Assembly: GCA_035079385.1 (NCBI GenBank)
Contig: JAVHKY010000029.1
Span: 9,982,001 to 10,046,000 of the forward strand
DNA from: Aspidiotus rigidus
Lineage: Eukaryota; Arthropoda; Insecta; Hemiptera; Diaspididae
Direction of reading: 5' to 3'
DNA length: 64,000 nt
Both the position numbers and the translations under genes were made by a program. The notes under the pieces were generated by a model. That model was not told where the DNA came from, did no database searches, and was given only the letters and a program-made list of their open reading frames with translations. This document shows, piece after piece, positions 11,483 through 23,805 of the stretch (the first letter of the stretch is position 1; every line of letters starts with the position of its first letter).

Positions 11483-14400
11483 AACTTTGTATACAATTAG
11501 AAATTTCTCTAATTGTATGGAGTTTTTTATTTTTGACGTTTTTTTTTAACATTAAAAAGAAGAGTATTATTCGGCACTGCCGTCAAATAAATTTGTTACT
11601 ACAATATAAATACCCGACGTTTCGGATCAAAGGTGATCCTTCTTCAGGGGTAAACTAGAAACTGGATTCAAAAATATTTGTAATAGAAACCTTCCCGCGT
11701 CCACTCATCCAAGCGTTCATATACAAGTTATTCGTCACTCTTCAGACAATATTGCTATTGTAATCACAGTGAACCGCGGGCTAGTTTACCCCTGAAGAAG
11801 GATCACGTTTGATATTTATATTGTAGTAACAAATTTATTTGACGGCAGTGCCGAATAATACTCTTCTTTTTAATAGCTCGAATAATACTCTTCTTTTTAA
11901 TAGCTCGTTGTTTTTAAATTTATAAAAAAAACAATAGCTCGTTGAACTTTGTATACAATTAGAAATTTCTCTAATTGTAGGGAGTTTTTTATTTTTGACG
12001 TTTTTTTTTAACATTAAAAAGAAGAGTATTATTCGGCACTGCCGTCAAATAAATTTGTTACTACAATATAAATACCCGACGTTTCGGATCAAAGGTGATC
12101 CTTCTTTAGGGGTAAACTAGAAACTCCATTCAAAAATATTTGTAATAGAAACCTTCCCGCGTCCACTCATCCAAGCGTTCATATACAAGTTCATCGTCAA
12201 TCTTCAGACAATATTGCTATTGTAATCACAGTGAACCGCGGGCTAGTTTACCCCTGAAGAAGGATCACGTGTGTGATCCGAAACGTCGAATATTTATATT
12301 GTAGTAACAAATTTATTTGACGGCAGTGCCGAATAATACTCTTCTTTTTAATAGCTCGTTGTTTTTAAATTTATAAAAAAAACAATAGCTCGTTGAACTT
12401 TGTATACAATTAGAAATTTCTCTAATTGTAGGGAGTTTTTTATTTTTGACGTTTTTTTTAACATTAAAATTAAGAGTATTATTCGGCACTGCCGTCAAAT
12501 AAATTTGTTACTACAATATAAATACCCGACGTTTCGGATCAAAGGTGATCCTTCTTTAGGGGTAAACTAGAAACTCCATTCAAAAATATTTGTAATAGAA
12601 ACCTTCCCGCGTCCACTCATCCAAGCGTTCATATACAAGTTCATCGTTCATATACAAGTTCATCGTCAATCTTCAGACAATATTGCTATTGTAATCACAG
12701 TGAACCGCGGGCTAGTTTACCCCTGAAGAAGGATCACGTGTGTGATCCGAAACGTCGAATATTTATATTGTAGTAACAAATTTATTTGACGGCAGTGCCG
12801 AATAATACTCTTCTTTTTAATAGCTCGTTGTTTTTAAATTTATAAAAAAAACAATAGCTCGTTGAACTTTGTATACAATTAGAAATTTCTCTAATTGTAG
12901 GGAGTTTTTTATTTTTGACGTTTTTTTTAACATTAAAATTAAGAGTATTATTCGGCACTGCCGTCAAATAAATTTGTTACTACAATATAAATACCCGACG
13001 TTTCGGATCAAAGGTGATCCTTCTTTAGGGGTAAACTAGAAACTCCATTCAAAAATATTTGTAATAGAAACCTTCCCGCGTCCACTCATCCAAGCGTTCA
13101 TATACAAGTTCATCGTCAATCTTCAGACAATATTGCTATTGTAATCACAGTGAACCGCGGGCTAGTTTACCCCTGAAGAAGGATCACGTGTGTGATCCGA
13201 AACGTCGAATATTTATATTGTAGTAACAAATTTATTTGACGGCAGTGCCGAATAATACTCTTCTTTTTAATAGCTCGAATAATACTCTTCTTTTTAATAG
13301 CTCGTTGTTTTTAAATTTATAAAAAAAACAATAGCTCGTTGAACTTTGTATACAATTAGAAATTTCTCTAATTGTAGGGAGTTTTTTATTTTTGACGTTT
13401 TTTTTAACATTAAAATTAAGAGTATTATTCGGCACTGCCGTCAAATAAATTTGTTACTACAATATAAATACCCGACGTTTCGGATCAAAGGTGATCCTTC
13501 TTTAGGGGTAAACTAGAAACTCCATTCAAAAATATTTGTAATAGAAACCTTCCCGCGTCCACTCATCCAAGCGTTCATATACAAGTTCATCGTCAATCTT
13601 CAGACAATATTGCTATTGTAATCACAGTGAACCGCGGGCTAGTTTACCCCTGAAGAAGGATCACGTGTGTGATCCGAAACGTCGAATATTTATATTGTAG
13701 TAACAAATTTATTTGACGGCAGTGCCGAATAATACTCTTCTTTTTAATAGCTCGTTGTTTTTAAATTTATAAAAAAAACAATAGCTCGTTGAACTTTGTA
13801 TACAATTAGAAATTTCTCTAATTGTAGGGAGTTTTTTATTTTTGACGTTTTTTTTAACATTAAAATTAAGAGTATTATTCGGCACTGCCGTCAAATAAAT
13901 TTGTTACTACAATATAAATACCCGACGTTTCGGATCAAAGGTGATCCTTCTTTAGGGGTAAACTAGAAACTCCATTCAAAAATATTTGTAATAGAAACCT
14001 TCCCGCGTCCACTCATCCAAGCGTTCATATACAAGTTCATCGTCAATCTTCAGACAATATTGCTATTGTAATCACAGTGAACCGCGGGCTAGTTTACCCC
14101 TGAAGAAGGATCACGTGTGTGATCCGAAACGTCGAATATTTATATTGTAGTAACAAATTTATTTGACGGCAGTGCCGAATAATACTCTTCTTTTTAATAG
14201 CTCGTTGTTTTTAAATTTATAAAAAAAACAATAGCTCGTTGAACTTTGTATACAATTAGAAATTTCTCTAATTGTAGGGAGTTTTTTATTTTTGACGTTT
14301 TTTTTAACATTAAAATTAAGAGTATTATTCGGCACTGCCGTCAAATAAATTTGTTACTACAATATAAATACCCGACGTTTCGGATCAAAGGTGATCCTTC

Positions 14401-17400
14401 TTTAGGGGTAAACTAGAAACTCCATTCAAAAATATTTGTAATAGAAACCTTCCCGCGTCCACTCATCCAAGCGTTCATATACAAGTTCATCGTCAATCTT
14501 CAGACAATATTGCTATTGTAATCACAGTGAACCGCGGGCTAGTTTACCCCTGAAGAAGGATCACGTGTGTGATCCGAAACGTCGAATATTTATATTGTAG
14601 TAACAAATTTATTTGACGGCAGTGCCGAATAATACTCTTCTTTTTAATAGCTCGTTGTTTTTAAATTTATAAAAAAAACAATAGCTCGTTGAACTTTGTA
14701 TACAATTAGAAATTTCTCTAATTGTAGGGAGTTTTTTATTTTTGACGTTTTTTTTAACATTAAAATTAAGAGTATTATTCGGCACTGCCGTCAAATAAAT
14801 TTGTTACTACAATATAAATACCCGACGTTTCGGATCAAAGGTGATCCTTCTTTAGGGGTAAACTAGAAACTCCATTCAAAAATATTTGTAATAGAAACCT
14901 TCCCGCGTCCACTCATCCAAGCGTTCATATACAAGTTCATCGTCAATCTTCAGACAATATTGCTATTGTAATCACAGTGAACCGCGGGCTAGTTTACCCC
15001 TGAAGAAGGATCACGTGTGTGATCCGAAACGTCGAATATTTATATTGTAGTAACAAATTTATTTGACGGCAGTGCCGAATAATACTCTTCTTTTTAATAG
15101 CTCGTTGTTTTTAAATTTATAAAAAAAACAATAGCTCGTTGAACTTTGTATACAATTAGAAATTTCTCTAATTGTAGGGAGTTTTTTATTTTTGACGTTT
15201 TTTTTAACATTAAAATTAAGAGTATTATTCGGCACTGCCGTCAAATAAATTTGTTACTACAATATAAATACCCGACGTTTCGGATCAAAGGTGATCCTTC
15301 TTTAGGGGTAAACTAGAAACTCCATTCAAAAATATTTGTAATAGAAACCTTCCCGCGTCCACTCATCCAAGCGTTCATATACAAGTTCATCGTCAATCTT
15401 CAGACAATATTGCTATTGTAATCACAGTGAACCGCGGGCTAGTTTACCCCTGAAGAAGGATCACGTGTGTGATCCGAAACGTCGAATATTTATATTGTAG
15501 TAACAAATTTATTTGACGGCAGTGCCGAATAATACTCTTCTTTTTAATAGCTCGAATAATACTCTTCTTTTTAATAGCTCGTTGTTTTTAAATTTATAAA
15601 AAAAACAATAGCTCGTTGAACTTTGTATACAATTAGAAATTTCTCTAATTGTAGGGAGTTTTTTATTTTTGACGTTTTTTTTAACATTAAAATTAAGAGT
15701 ATTATTCGGCACTGCCGTCAAATAAATTTGTTACTACAATATAAATACCCGACGTTTCGGATCAAAGGTGATCCTTCTTTAGGGGTAAACTAGAAACTCC
15801 ATTCAAAAATATTTGTAATAGAAACCTTCCCGCGTCCACTCATCCAAGCGTTCATATACAAGTTCATCGGCAATCTTCAGACAATATTGCTATTGTAATC
15901 ACAGTGAACCGCGGGCTAGTTTACCCCTGAAGAAGGATCACGTGTGTGATCCGAAACGTCGAATATTTATATTGTAGTAACAAATTTATTTGACGGCAGT
16001 GCCGAATAATACTCTTCTTTTTAATAGCTCGTTGTTTTTAAATTTATAAAAAAAACAATAGCTCGTTGAACTTTGTATACAATTAGAAATTTCTCTAATT
16101 GTAGGGAGTTTTTTATTTTTGACGTTTTTTTTAACATTAAAATTAAGAGTATTATTCGGCACTGCCGTCAAATAAATTTGTTACTACAATATAAATACCC
16201 GACGTTTCGGATCAAAGGTGATCCTTCTTTAGGGGTAAACTAGAAACTCCATTCAAAAATATTTGTAATAGAAACCTTCCCGCGTCCACTCATCCAAGCG
16301 TTCATATACAAGTTCATCGTCAATCTTCAGACAATATTGCTATTGTAATCACAGTGAACCGCGGGCTAGTTTACCCCTGAAGAAGGATCACGTGTGTGAT
16401 CCGAAACGTCGAATATTTATATTGTAGTAACAAATTTATTTGACGGCAGTGCCGAATAATACTCTTCTTTTTAATAGCTCGTTGTTTTTAAATTTATAAA
16501 AAAAACAATAGCTCGTTGAACTTTGTATACAATTAGAAATTTCTCTAATTGTAGGGAGTTTTTTATTTTTGACGTTTTTTTTTAACATTAAAAAGAAGAG
16601 TATTATTCGGCACTGCCGTCAAATAAATTTGTTACTACAATATAAATACCCGACGTTTCGGATCAAAGGTGATCCTTCTTCAGGGGTAAACTAGAAACTC
16701 CATTCAAAAATATTTGTAATAGAAACCTTCCCGCGTCCACTCATCCAAGCGTTCATATACAAGTTCATCGTCAATCTTCAGACAATATTGCTATTGTAAT
16801 CACAGTGAACCGCGGGCTAGTTTACCCCTGAAGAAGGATCACGTGTGTGATCCGAAACGTCGAATATTTATATTGTAGTAACAAATTTATTTGACGGCAG
16901 TGCCGAATAATACTCTTCTTTTTAATAGCTCGAATAATACTCTTCTTTTTAATAGCTCGTTGTTTTTAAATTTATAAAAAAAACAATAGCTCGTTGAACT
17001 TTGTATACAATTAGAAATTTCTCTAATTGTAGGGAGTTTTTTATTTTTGACGTTTTTTTTAACATTAAAATTAAGAGTATTATTCGGCACTGCCGTCAAA
17101 TAAATTTGTTACTACAATATAAATACCCGACGTTTCGGATCAAAGGTGATCCTTCTTTAGGGGTAAACTAGAAACTCCATTCAAAAATATTTGTAATAGA
17201 AACCTTCCCGCGTCCACTCATCCAAGCGTTCATATACAAGTTCATCGTCAATCTTCAGACAATATTGCTATTGTAATCACAGTGAACCGCGGGCTAGTTT
17301 ACCCCTGAAGAAGGATCACGTGTGTGATCCGAAACGTCGAATATTTATATTGTAGTAACAAATTTATTTGACGGCAGTGCCGAATAATACTCTTCTTTTT

Positions 17401-19255
17401 AATAGCTCGAATAATACTCTTCTTTTTAATAGCTCGTTGTTTTTAAATTTATAAAAAAAACAATAGCTCGTTGAACTTTGTATACAATTAGAAATTTCTC
17501 TAATTGTAGGGAGTTTTTTATTTTTGACGTTTTTTTTAACATTAAAATTAAGAGTATTATTCGGCACTGCCGTCAAATAAATTTGTTACTACAATATAAA
17601 TACCCGACGTTTCGGATCAAAGGTGATCCTTCTTTAGGGGTAAACTAGAAACTCCATTCAAAAATATTTGTAATAGAAACCTTCCCGCGTCCACTCATCC
17701 AAGCGTTCATATACAAGTTCATCGTCAATCTTCAGACAATATTGCTATTGTAATCACAGTGAACCGCGGGCTAGTTTACCCCTGAAGAAGGATCACGTGT
17801 GTGATCCGAAACGTCGAATATTTATATTGTAGTAACAAATTTATTTGACGGCAGTGCCGAATAATACTCTTCTTTTTAATAGCTCGAATAATACTCTTCT
17901 TTTTAATAGCTCGTTGTTTTTAAATTTATAAAAAAAACAATAGCTCGTTGAACTTTGTATACAATTAGAAATTTCTCTAATTGTAGGGAGTTTTTTATTT
18001 TTGACGTTTTTTTTAACATTAAAATTAAGAGTATTATTCGGCACTGCCGTCAAATAAATTTGTTACTACAATATAAATACCCGACGTTTCGGATCAAAGG
18101 TGATCCTTCTTTAGGGGTAAACTAGAAACTCCATTCAAAAATATTTGTAATAGAAACCTTCCCGCGTCCACTCATCCAAGCGTTCATATACAAGTTCATC
18201 GTCAATCTTCAGACAATATTGCTATTGTAATCACAGTGAACCGCGGGCTAGTTTACCCCTGAAGAAGGATCACGTGTGTGATCCGAAACGTCGAATATTT
18301 ATATTGTAGTAACAAATTTATTTGACGGCAGTGCCGAATAATACTCTTCTTTTTAATAGCTCGTTGTTTTTAAATTTATAAAAAAAACAATAGCTCGTTG
18401 AACTTTGTATACAATTAGAAATTTCTCTAATTGTAGGGAGTTTTTTATTTTTGACGTTTTTTTTAACATTAAAATTAAGAGTATTATTCGGCACTGCCGT
18501 CAAATAAATTTGTTACTACAATATAAATACCCGACGTTTCGGATCAAAGGTGATCCTTCTTTAGGGGTAAACTAGAAACTCCATTCAAAAATATTTGTAA
18601 TAGAAACCTTCCCGCGTCCACTCATCCAAGCGTTCATATACAAGTTCATCGTCAATCTTCAGACAATATTGCTATTGTAATCACAGTGAACCGCGGGCTA
18701 GTTTACCCCTGAAGAAGGATCACGTGTGTGATCCGAAACGTCGAATATTTATATTGTAGTAACAAATTTATTTGACGGCAGTGCCGAATAATACTCTTCT
18801 TTTTAATAGCTCGTTGTTTTTAAATTTATAAAAAAAACAATAGCTCGTTGAACTTTGTATACAATTAGAAATTTCTCTAATTGTAGGGAGTTTTTTATTT
18901 TTGACGTTTTTTTTTAACATTAAAAAGAAGAGTATTATTCGGCACTGCCGTCAAATAAATTTGTTACTACAATATAAATACCCGACGTTTCGGATCAAAG
19001 GTGATCCTTCTTCAGGGGTAAACTAGAAACTCCATTCAAAAATATTTGTAATAGAAACCTTCCCGCGTCCACTCATCCAAGCGTTCATATACAAGTTCAT
19101 CGTCAATCTTCAGACAATATTGCTATTGTAATCACAGTGAACCGCGGGCTAGTTTACCCCTGAAGAAGGATCACGTGTTTGATCCGAAACGTCGAATATT
19201 TATATTGTAGTAACAAATTTATTTGACGGCAGTGCGGAATAATACTCTTCTTTTT
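11483..19255. repeat. 450-478 bp satellite array, 17 units, derived from an inverted-repeat element
   Basis: Units start (AACTTTGTATAC) at 11483, 11945, 12396, 12865, 13342, 13792, 14242, 14692, 15142, 15619, 16069, 16519, 16997, 17474, 17951, 18401 and 18851. Inner units are almost identical. Length steps come from a 27-bp internal duplication (AATAATACTCTTCTTTTTAA…) in six units and a 19-bp duplication in unit 3. Each unit holds two inverted arms of about 100 bp (AAGAGTATTATTCGGCACTG… and its reverse complement) around a 135-bp loop. The junction between units includes TTTTTAAATTTATAAAAAAA, made of right-flank and left-flank host sequence. First and last units have private changes. The 61-70 codon minus ORF per unit is most likely incidental. 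Confidence 0.95.
12528..12755. ncRNA. Hammerhead-like cores in the array unit (example from unit 3)
   Basis: On the plus strand the right arm (12720-12755) reads CCCCTGAAGA, a perfect stem GGATCAC/GTGATCC, then GAAACGTCG. This is the CUGANGA-stem II-GAAA order of a hammerhead core. The left arm (12528-12566) carries the same module on the minus strand, but in most units its CTGA is CTAA. Units 1, 12 and 17 keep CTGA there. The right-arm core is intact in every unit except the first, where GATCCGAAACGTCGA is deleted. Stems I and III were not established, so self-cleavage is only a possibility. Confidence 0.4.
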
Positions 19256-19436
19256 AATAGCTCGTTGTCTTTAAATAGGTAGGAAGAAAAATCTAAGAAA
19301 ACTATTTAAAAATTTTCCCCCTACTCCTCCATTTGGTTTTTTGCAACGATTCGAGCTATAATGTAAAATGACAATTTAGACCTAGTCTTCATAAAATTAT
19401 CTTTTCACTTTAGGAATGTATGATGAATGTAAAAAA
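19256..19436. repeat. Right part of the split dispersed segment
   Basis: Begins with the second copy of AATAGCTCGTTG (19256-19267) and then matches 24323-24494 (marker TTTAAATAGGTAGGAAGAAA). Together with 11119-11482 it reconstitutes the uninterrupted copy at 23806-24530. Confidence 0.85.
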
Positions 19437-19440
19437 AAAA

Positions 19441-20058
19441 ATAGTATATTACATAATAAGGGTCTAAAGTGAGTGTTTATATGCGAGGGCAATGTTTGCG
19501 AAACGAGGCGTAGCCGAGTGAGCAATTTTTCCCGAGTCATGTAAACTCACTTTAGATCCTTATTTTGGAAGATATTTTTTGTAATACATGATCAGAAACG
19601 CAATGTTTTTCGCTGATACACTCTGTATCTAGATCCAACGATGTTCGAAAAGAAAATGAAACGCAGATAAATTCAAAAGTTTAATACTTAGAAACAAAAA
19701 TTCGATAGAAAACGAAAATTTGATAAAAAACGAAAATTCGATAGAAAACAAAACGTATCGTAAATAATAAATTCGAAAACTTAATAGAATATAAAGAAAC
19801 GCAAAATATTTGAAATCATTTCGAGTAACTTACGTAAGTTGATCAATTCATTTCGACGCAAGAAAACGAAAATGCACACACTCGTAAAGATTAGGTAATT
19901 GAACCACGTGCATCGACGTAAAAACGTGACGCATCCTTTTACATCAAGGCACGTTAACTTTACATACAAATTTCGTTCGCTCTCGATTCATCGATGATAA
20001 ACGCTCCTTTCAACTCGCAAAACTTCAGCGTAAACATTGCCTTTCTGATCATGTATTA
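19441..20058. mobile_element. Insertion absent from the second copy; nested inverted repeats
   Basis: The copy at 24494 runs directly from a poly-A stretch into ATTAAAAGATTCATTAATGC, which here resumes only at about 20060. The extra 620 bp contain a short inverted-repeat element (AATAAGGGTCTAAAGTGAG at 19454 and its complement ending about 19566). They also contain a second inverted pair, GTAATACATGATCAGAAA at about 19580 and TTTCTGATCATGTATTA at about 20040. These look like MITEs; no coding sequence is present. Confidence 0.6.
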
Positions 20059-20091
20059 TAAAAAAAAATTAAAAGATTCATTAATGCGTCA

Positions 20092-20238
20092 CCTCACCTC
20101 AAATTCTTCCCGAGAAGGCTGAAAAACGTATAAGAGGAGTCAAAAATTCAGAGATTACTCGTTATTTAATTTTTTAACCGAGAAAAAAGATGGAAGGAAA
20201 AAATATGGTTCTCTTCTTGTGTAAATGAAAAGAAATAG
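20092..20238. repeat. Dispersed repeat, copy of 10715-10870
   Basis: Shares TTCTTCCCGAGAAGGCTG and the following 120 bases with 10715-10870 at about 90% identity, same orientation. Confidence 0.8.
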
Positions 20239-20550
20239 CGGGAGTGTATCACAGTAAAAAAACGTTGTTCAGGATTCGATAATGCAATTTGTTATATAGT
20301 GTTCATCCGAAATGTTTCATACATAGGATAACTAATGAGGGTCTATATTTTCAACATATTATGAGTCAACTGAAAAGTTATTGCTGCTTACTTCGTTTCT
20401 TAAAGTACTACTCTCACGCTCACCAATTAATTATCGATTTACTAACTTTTGGTTGGATAAAGGACAATAATTGCTCGATATTAGCTGCAGGACAAATAGA
20501 TCATGAATTTCGATAAAGTAATAAAAGGACTTGTCCAGACGAGTATATCA

Positions 20551-20672
20551 TAAACACAATAATGAGCTTGAAAGCACTGTCGTCTAAAAAATTTTTTTAC
20601 TTATACGACGATCTTCGTATAAGAAAAAAAATTTTTTAGACGACAGTGCTTTCAAGCTCATTATTGTGTTTA
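20551..20672. repeat. Near-perfect 122-bp palindrome (foldback hairpin)
   Basis: Arms of about 48 bp (TAAACACAATAATGAGCTTG … and its exact complement) flank a second inner stem CTTATACGA/TCGTATAAG with a few-base loop. Almost no mismatches are visible. It could be a young foldback MITE or a source of a long hairpin RNA. Confidence 0.85.
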
Positions 20673-21868
20673 TAAATTTCGATGTTTTTTAATCACGGAA
20701 CAGTTAGACATTCGTTGTCTTGAATATCTTGGATTCATTAAGCTCTATCGTGTAAAAGAAAATAACCGAAACAGTAGTAACGATTGTTTAGTGGAATTAG
20801 GTAAAGATAAAACACGTATACCCGATATGTACTATTCCTTTACGAATGAAATGTTTTATAATACACTTATTTTTTTTGCGCAAATTTTGTAATTTCATAG
20901 GAAACATTAATTCGTTTCTATACCGGATTTGCAAATTCAGATTTTCTTATACAAAATCATTTTCAAAAAAGAAATTTTTTAATCAACAAAACGGTTTATT
21001 ATAATGTATTACTTGTTTGTACGAATATACGAAATCATTTTCAAAAAAAAAAAATTTTTAATTCTCTGAGACATGTCACTCATCAGACGATTCCCTGTCA
21101 AAATCCAAAGTTAATTTCAACACAATTGAAATTCAGAGTAGAGTGTTCATCCTGCGTGAAAGAAAGCTCCAATTTCCTAGATCTGAACTTTTTCCTGTTA
21201 TTCGGCTTATTCCATCAATGACGTAATGTAATAGTGTGTTATCACGATTCACGCACTCGCACCAATCGTCCAAAAGATACAGTTTGGCTGATCGTCGTTT
21301 TGTACGTACGTCAATTGAACCGAGTTCTGTAAAAGCCAGCCAAGCCACATGACAACAATCTAAAAAATAAGGTCTATCGTACGAATACAAAAAATATCTT
21401 CCTCCGAAATATTGTCATGTCGCTTGTTCGGCTTTTACAGAACTCGGTTCAATTTAACTTTGTACGGCAGACTGAAACTGCTAGTTTATAGCATTATTGA
21501 ATTATTGAAGCACTAGTGTATGGCGGTACCTCAGCGACTTAAACTTTTTCCGGGATTATTTGAGCACCAGTAGCAGTGTAGTGTATGGCGGTGCGCGCAC
21601 ATTGCAATTCGCGTTTGCTTTGCATCAATTTCCGAATTTCGGTCATTGCCACCTAATCACCCAGCAATTTGCGAATTGAAACATGGAAATAATTTTTTGT
21701 TCCTCCTCCTTAATATCGTCATTAAGAGGAAAAGCAGATTTGAAAGAATTTTCCTTAAGACTTCTCATTGATCCGACTGCTGCCGAGTAAGTTTTGGGTC
21801 AATATTTCTTTATTTTGTATACATTAATCACAAAGGAAATTGATTATAGGAATACGTGTATACGTTAC
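20673..21868. other. Region with no recognised gene
   Basis: AT-rich. It contains an inverted pair GAACCGAGTTCTGTAAAAGCC (about 21317) and its complement (about 21430). An 85-codon minus ORF at 21133-21390 overlaps this and has no known domain. Confidence 0.4.
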
Positions 21869-22250
21869 CAGGGTGTCTACCAGAATTGAAAAATGAAAAT
21901 AGTTGACATTAGTTGACCTTTTTTCGATATTTTGTTTGACCATAAAAAATATCAAACTCCCCCCCCCCTCCCTCTCCAAACTGATATCGTCATTTCGGTA
22001 TTTTTTTATTCGTTTGCAAGAATTAATATTTAATTGAGAGAAGTGTCATTTTAAAAGTCAGAAGTTTCTTGATTATACCTTCATATTGTGCATATAGGAA
22101 GACATGTGAAAAACATTCTTTACACAAAATTATGCATTTTTGGACTTTTTAGTTGACCTACGGATAGAAAAGTTGACTTTACTTGACTCAATTGACCATG
22201 TTTCAAAAAAGTTGACTTTAATTGACTTAGTTGACCTGGTAGACACCCTG
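21869..22250. mobile_element. MITE family A (CAGGGTGTCTACCAG ends), copy 1
   Basis: A 382-bp non-coding element with terminal inverted repeats CAGGGTGTCTACCAG / CTGGTAGACACCCTG and many internal GTTGAC motifs. Other copies are at 42865-43476 (with a nested MITE) and 62198-62580. The right flank GATCGGGAACACTTG matches the insertion site of the second copy. Confidence 0.9.
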
Positions 22251-22542
22251 GATCGGGAACACTTGAAGAAGTAGCACTCATTCTAGCATTTCCCCTCCGA
22301 CATAAAATTAACTGGACCAAAAGAATGAAGTTATCAAATCCAAAATAAAAATAAAGAGCGAAAATAAATAAAATAATTTAGTTTTTGTAAATAGATTGAC
22401 GAATTTCTGACAAGATTAGTTCATGCAATAATTTCGCTAATGAAGGGTTTCCTTGTGTAAATTAAGAATAGGTAGAATTATTTAAATATAACAAAAAATG
22501 AGACGCGCTCAGCAAAACCATATATTATGTCGCGAATTTTTT
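22251..22542. repeat. Dispersed block following MITE A; ends in a truncated MITE B
   Basis: Near-identical to 43477-43768. It starts at the MITE A flank (GATCGGGAACACTTGAAGAA) and ends in the first 43 bp of MITE B (GAGACGCGCTCAGCAAAACC). Related flank without MITE A is at 37058-37238 and 41474-41600. Confidence 0.85.
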
Positions 22543-23805
22543 TCACCCTGGTTACTATGTTTATTTCCATAGAATAATCACCGCTTGTCAACTAATAAGA
22601 GAAATGGAATTTGAATTGGCGCCGAATTTATTCAACGATAAATCTTTTCACTGTGCCTGGTATTTATCGAAAAATCGCATTCCTGCAGCAGAATCCAGTT
22701 GTCGGTGCCAATGCCAAAAGGGCTGCTGTAAAAAGAGCACTGAAGCAGTGGATCGTCTTCTGGTTGGGTGCAGACAGAGGTCTACACCCATACAAACTCT
22801 CAACCCAAAGTTGGAAATCGATCTAGTGTTAAAGTCAACCCATCAATTTTTACGTTTTGTTTCATTCAAATTTGAGTAAAGGAACCTGCACGTCTGAAAA
22901 TCAAAATGTTTACAGTAAGTTATCATTTACTCGTCAAGTGATTAATCCAATCCTCCTTGTTCCCGGTGATGTCAAAAATAAACTGGGTTTTGATATTCAA
23001 ATTTGATGGTGGCTAAGAAAAGTAAACGAACTTTTTTTACACGGACTTTTCTATAGAATGAAAAATTGAATTCAATCATTTGTTCACATTTGAAAAGAAA
23101 TATAATGTAAGATACAAAAAACACATTTTCAAATAGGTACTTGGGAACTTCCAGATCGAAATTATCAACGTTGAATTCCTTATTATTGCTCACTTTTGAA
23201 TACTAACAGAAATATGTAAGAATCTCCCTCTAGTTGATTCTTAGTCCACCACATTTTCTTCCTTCCTCTTCCTCATTTCCTTCGTATGAAATACAATGAG
23301 CTTTGTATTTCATACTCTTATCGACTCTTTCGTTCATTCATATTTGTATCGTTTTCTAAACTGTATATTTCGATTTTTATCAGGTCAGTTTATACTCGTT
23401 CTTTCGCTATCGATGTACCAGCTAACACTCGCGTTCCGCTTACTCCAATAAGGCGACTCTTCCTTCGATAATTTTATGAAAATAAATTATCTTTCAACGC
23501 TAATTTCGAGTTTTCAATTAACCTTTAATCGTCAGGACGACGATTCTTACAAATATAAGTTCTGGGTTGCTGCAAACTAAGGCTGAAAAGCTAGCTCAAC
23601 TTATGGGGAAAGAAAACTTCGTTGCAATAAATAGATGACAACTGATCTGAGGATTCAAACATAATGTGTACCTACGTAACTTTGGTGTAATTTTGTCTGT
23701 ACAAAAAAAAAAAAAAAAAATTTGATTCCCATTTATTGTTATCACCCGGTTATTGTGATCAAATTGAATTGGTCCACTTGCGATCACATTAAGCGGTATG
23801 CACTG
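22543..23805. other. Region with no recognised gene
   Basis: Several overlapping 60-90 codon ORFs (22604-22879 plus, 22972-23193 minus, 23286-23471 plus) without recognisable domains. A poly-A run lies at about 23700-23720. Nothing can be assigned. Confidence 0.35.

Noticed and set aside
12313..18503. Repeated 61-70 codon minus-strand ORFs in the 450-bp array
   Set aside because: They span the inverted arm and host-flank junction of each unit, so the frame was created by the amplification itself.
11483..19255. CRISPR-like regular repeats
   Set aside because: Units are 450-478 bp of near-identical sequence without short repeats and unique spacers, in an animal genome.
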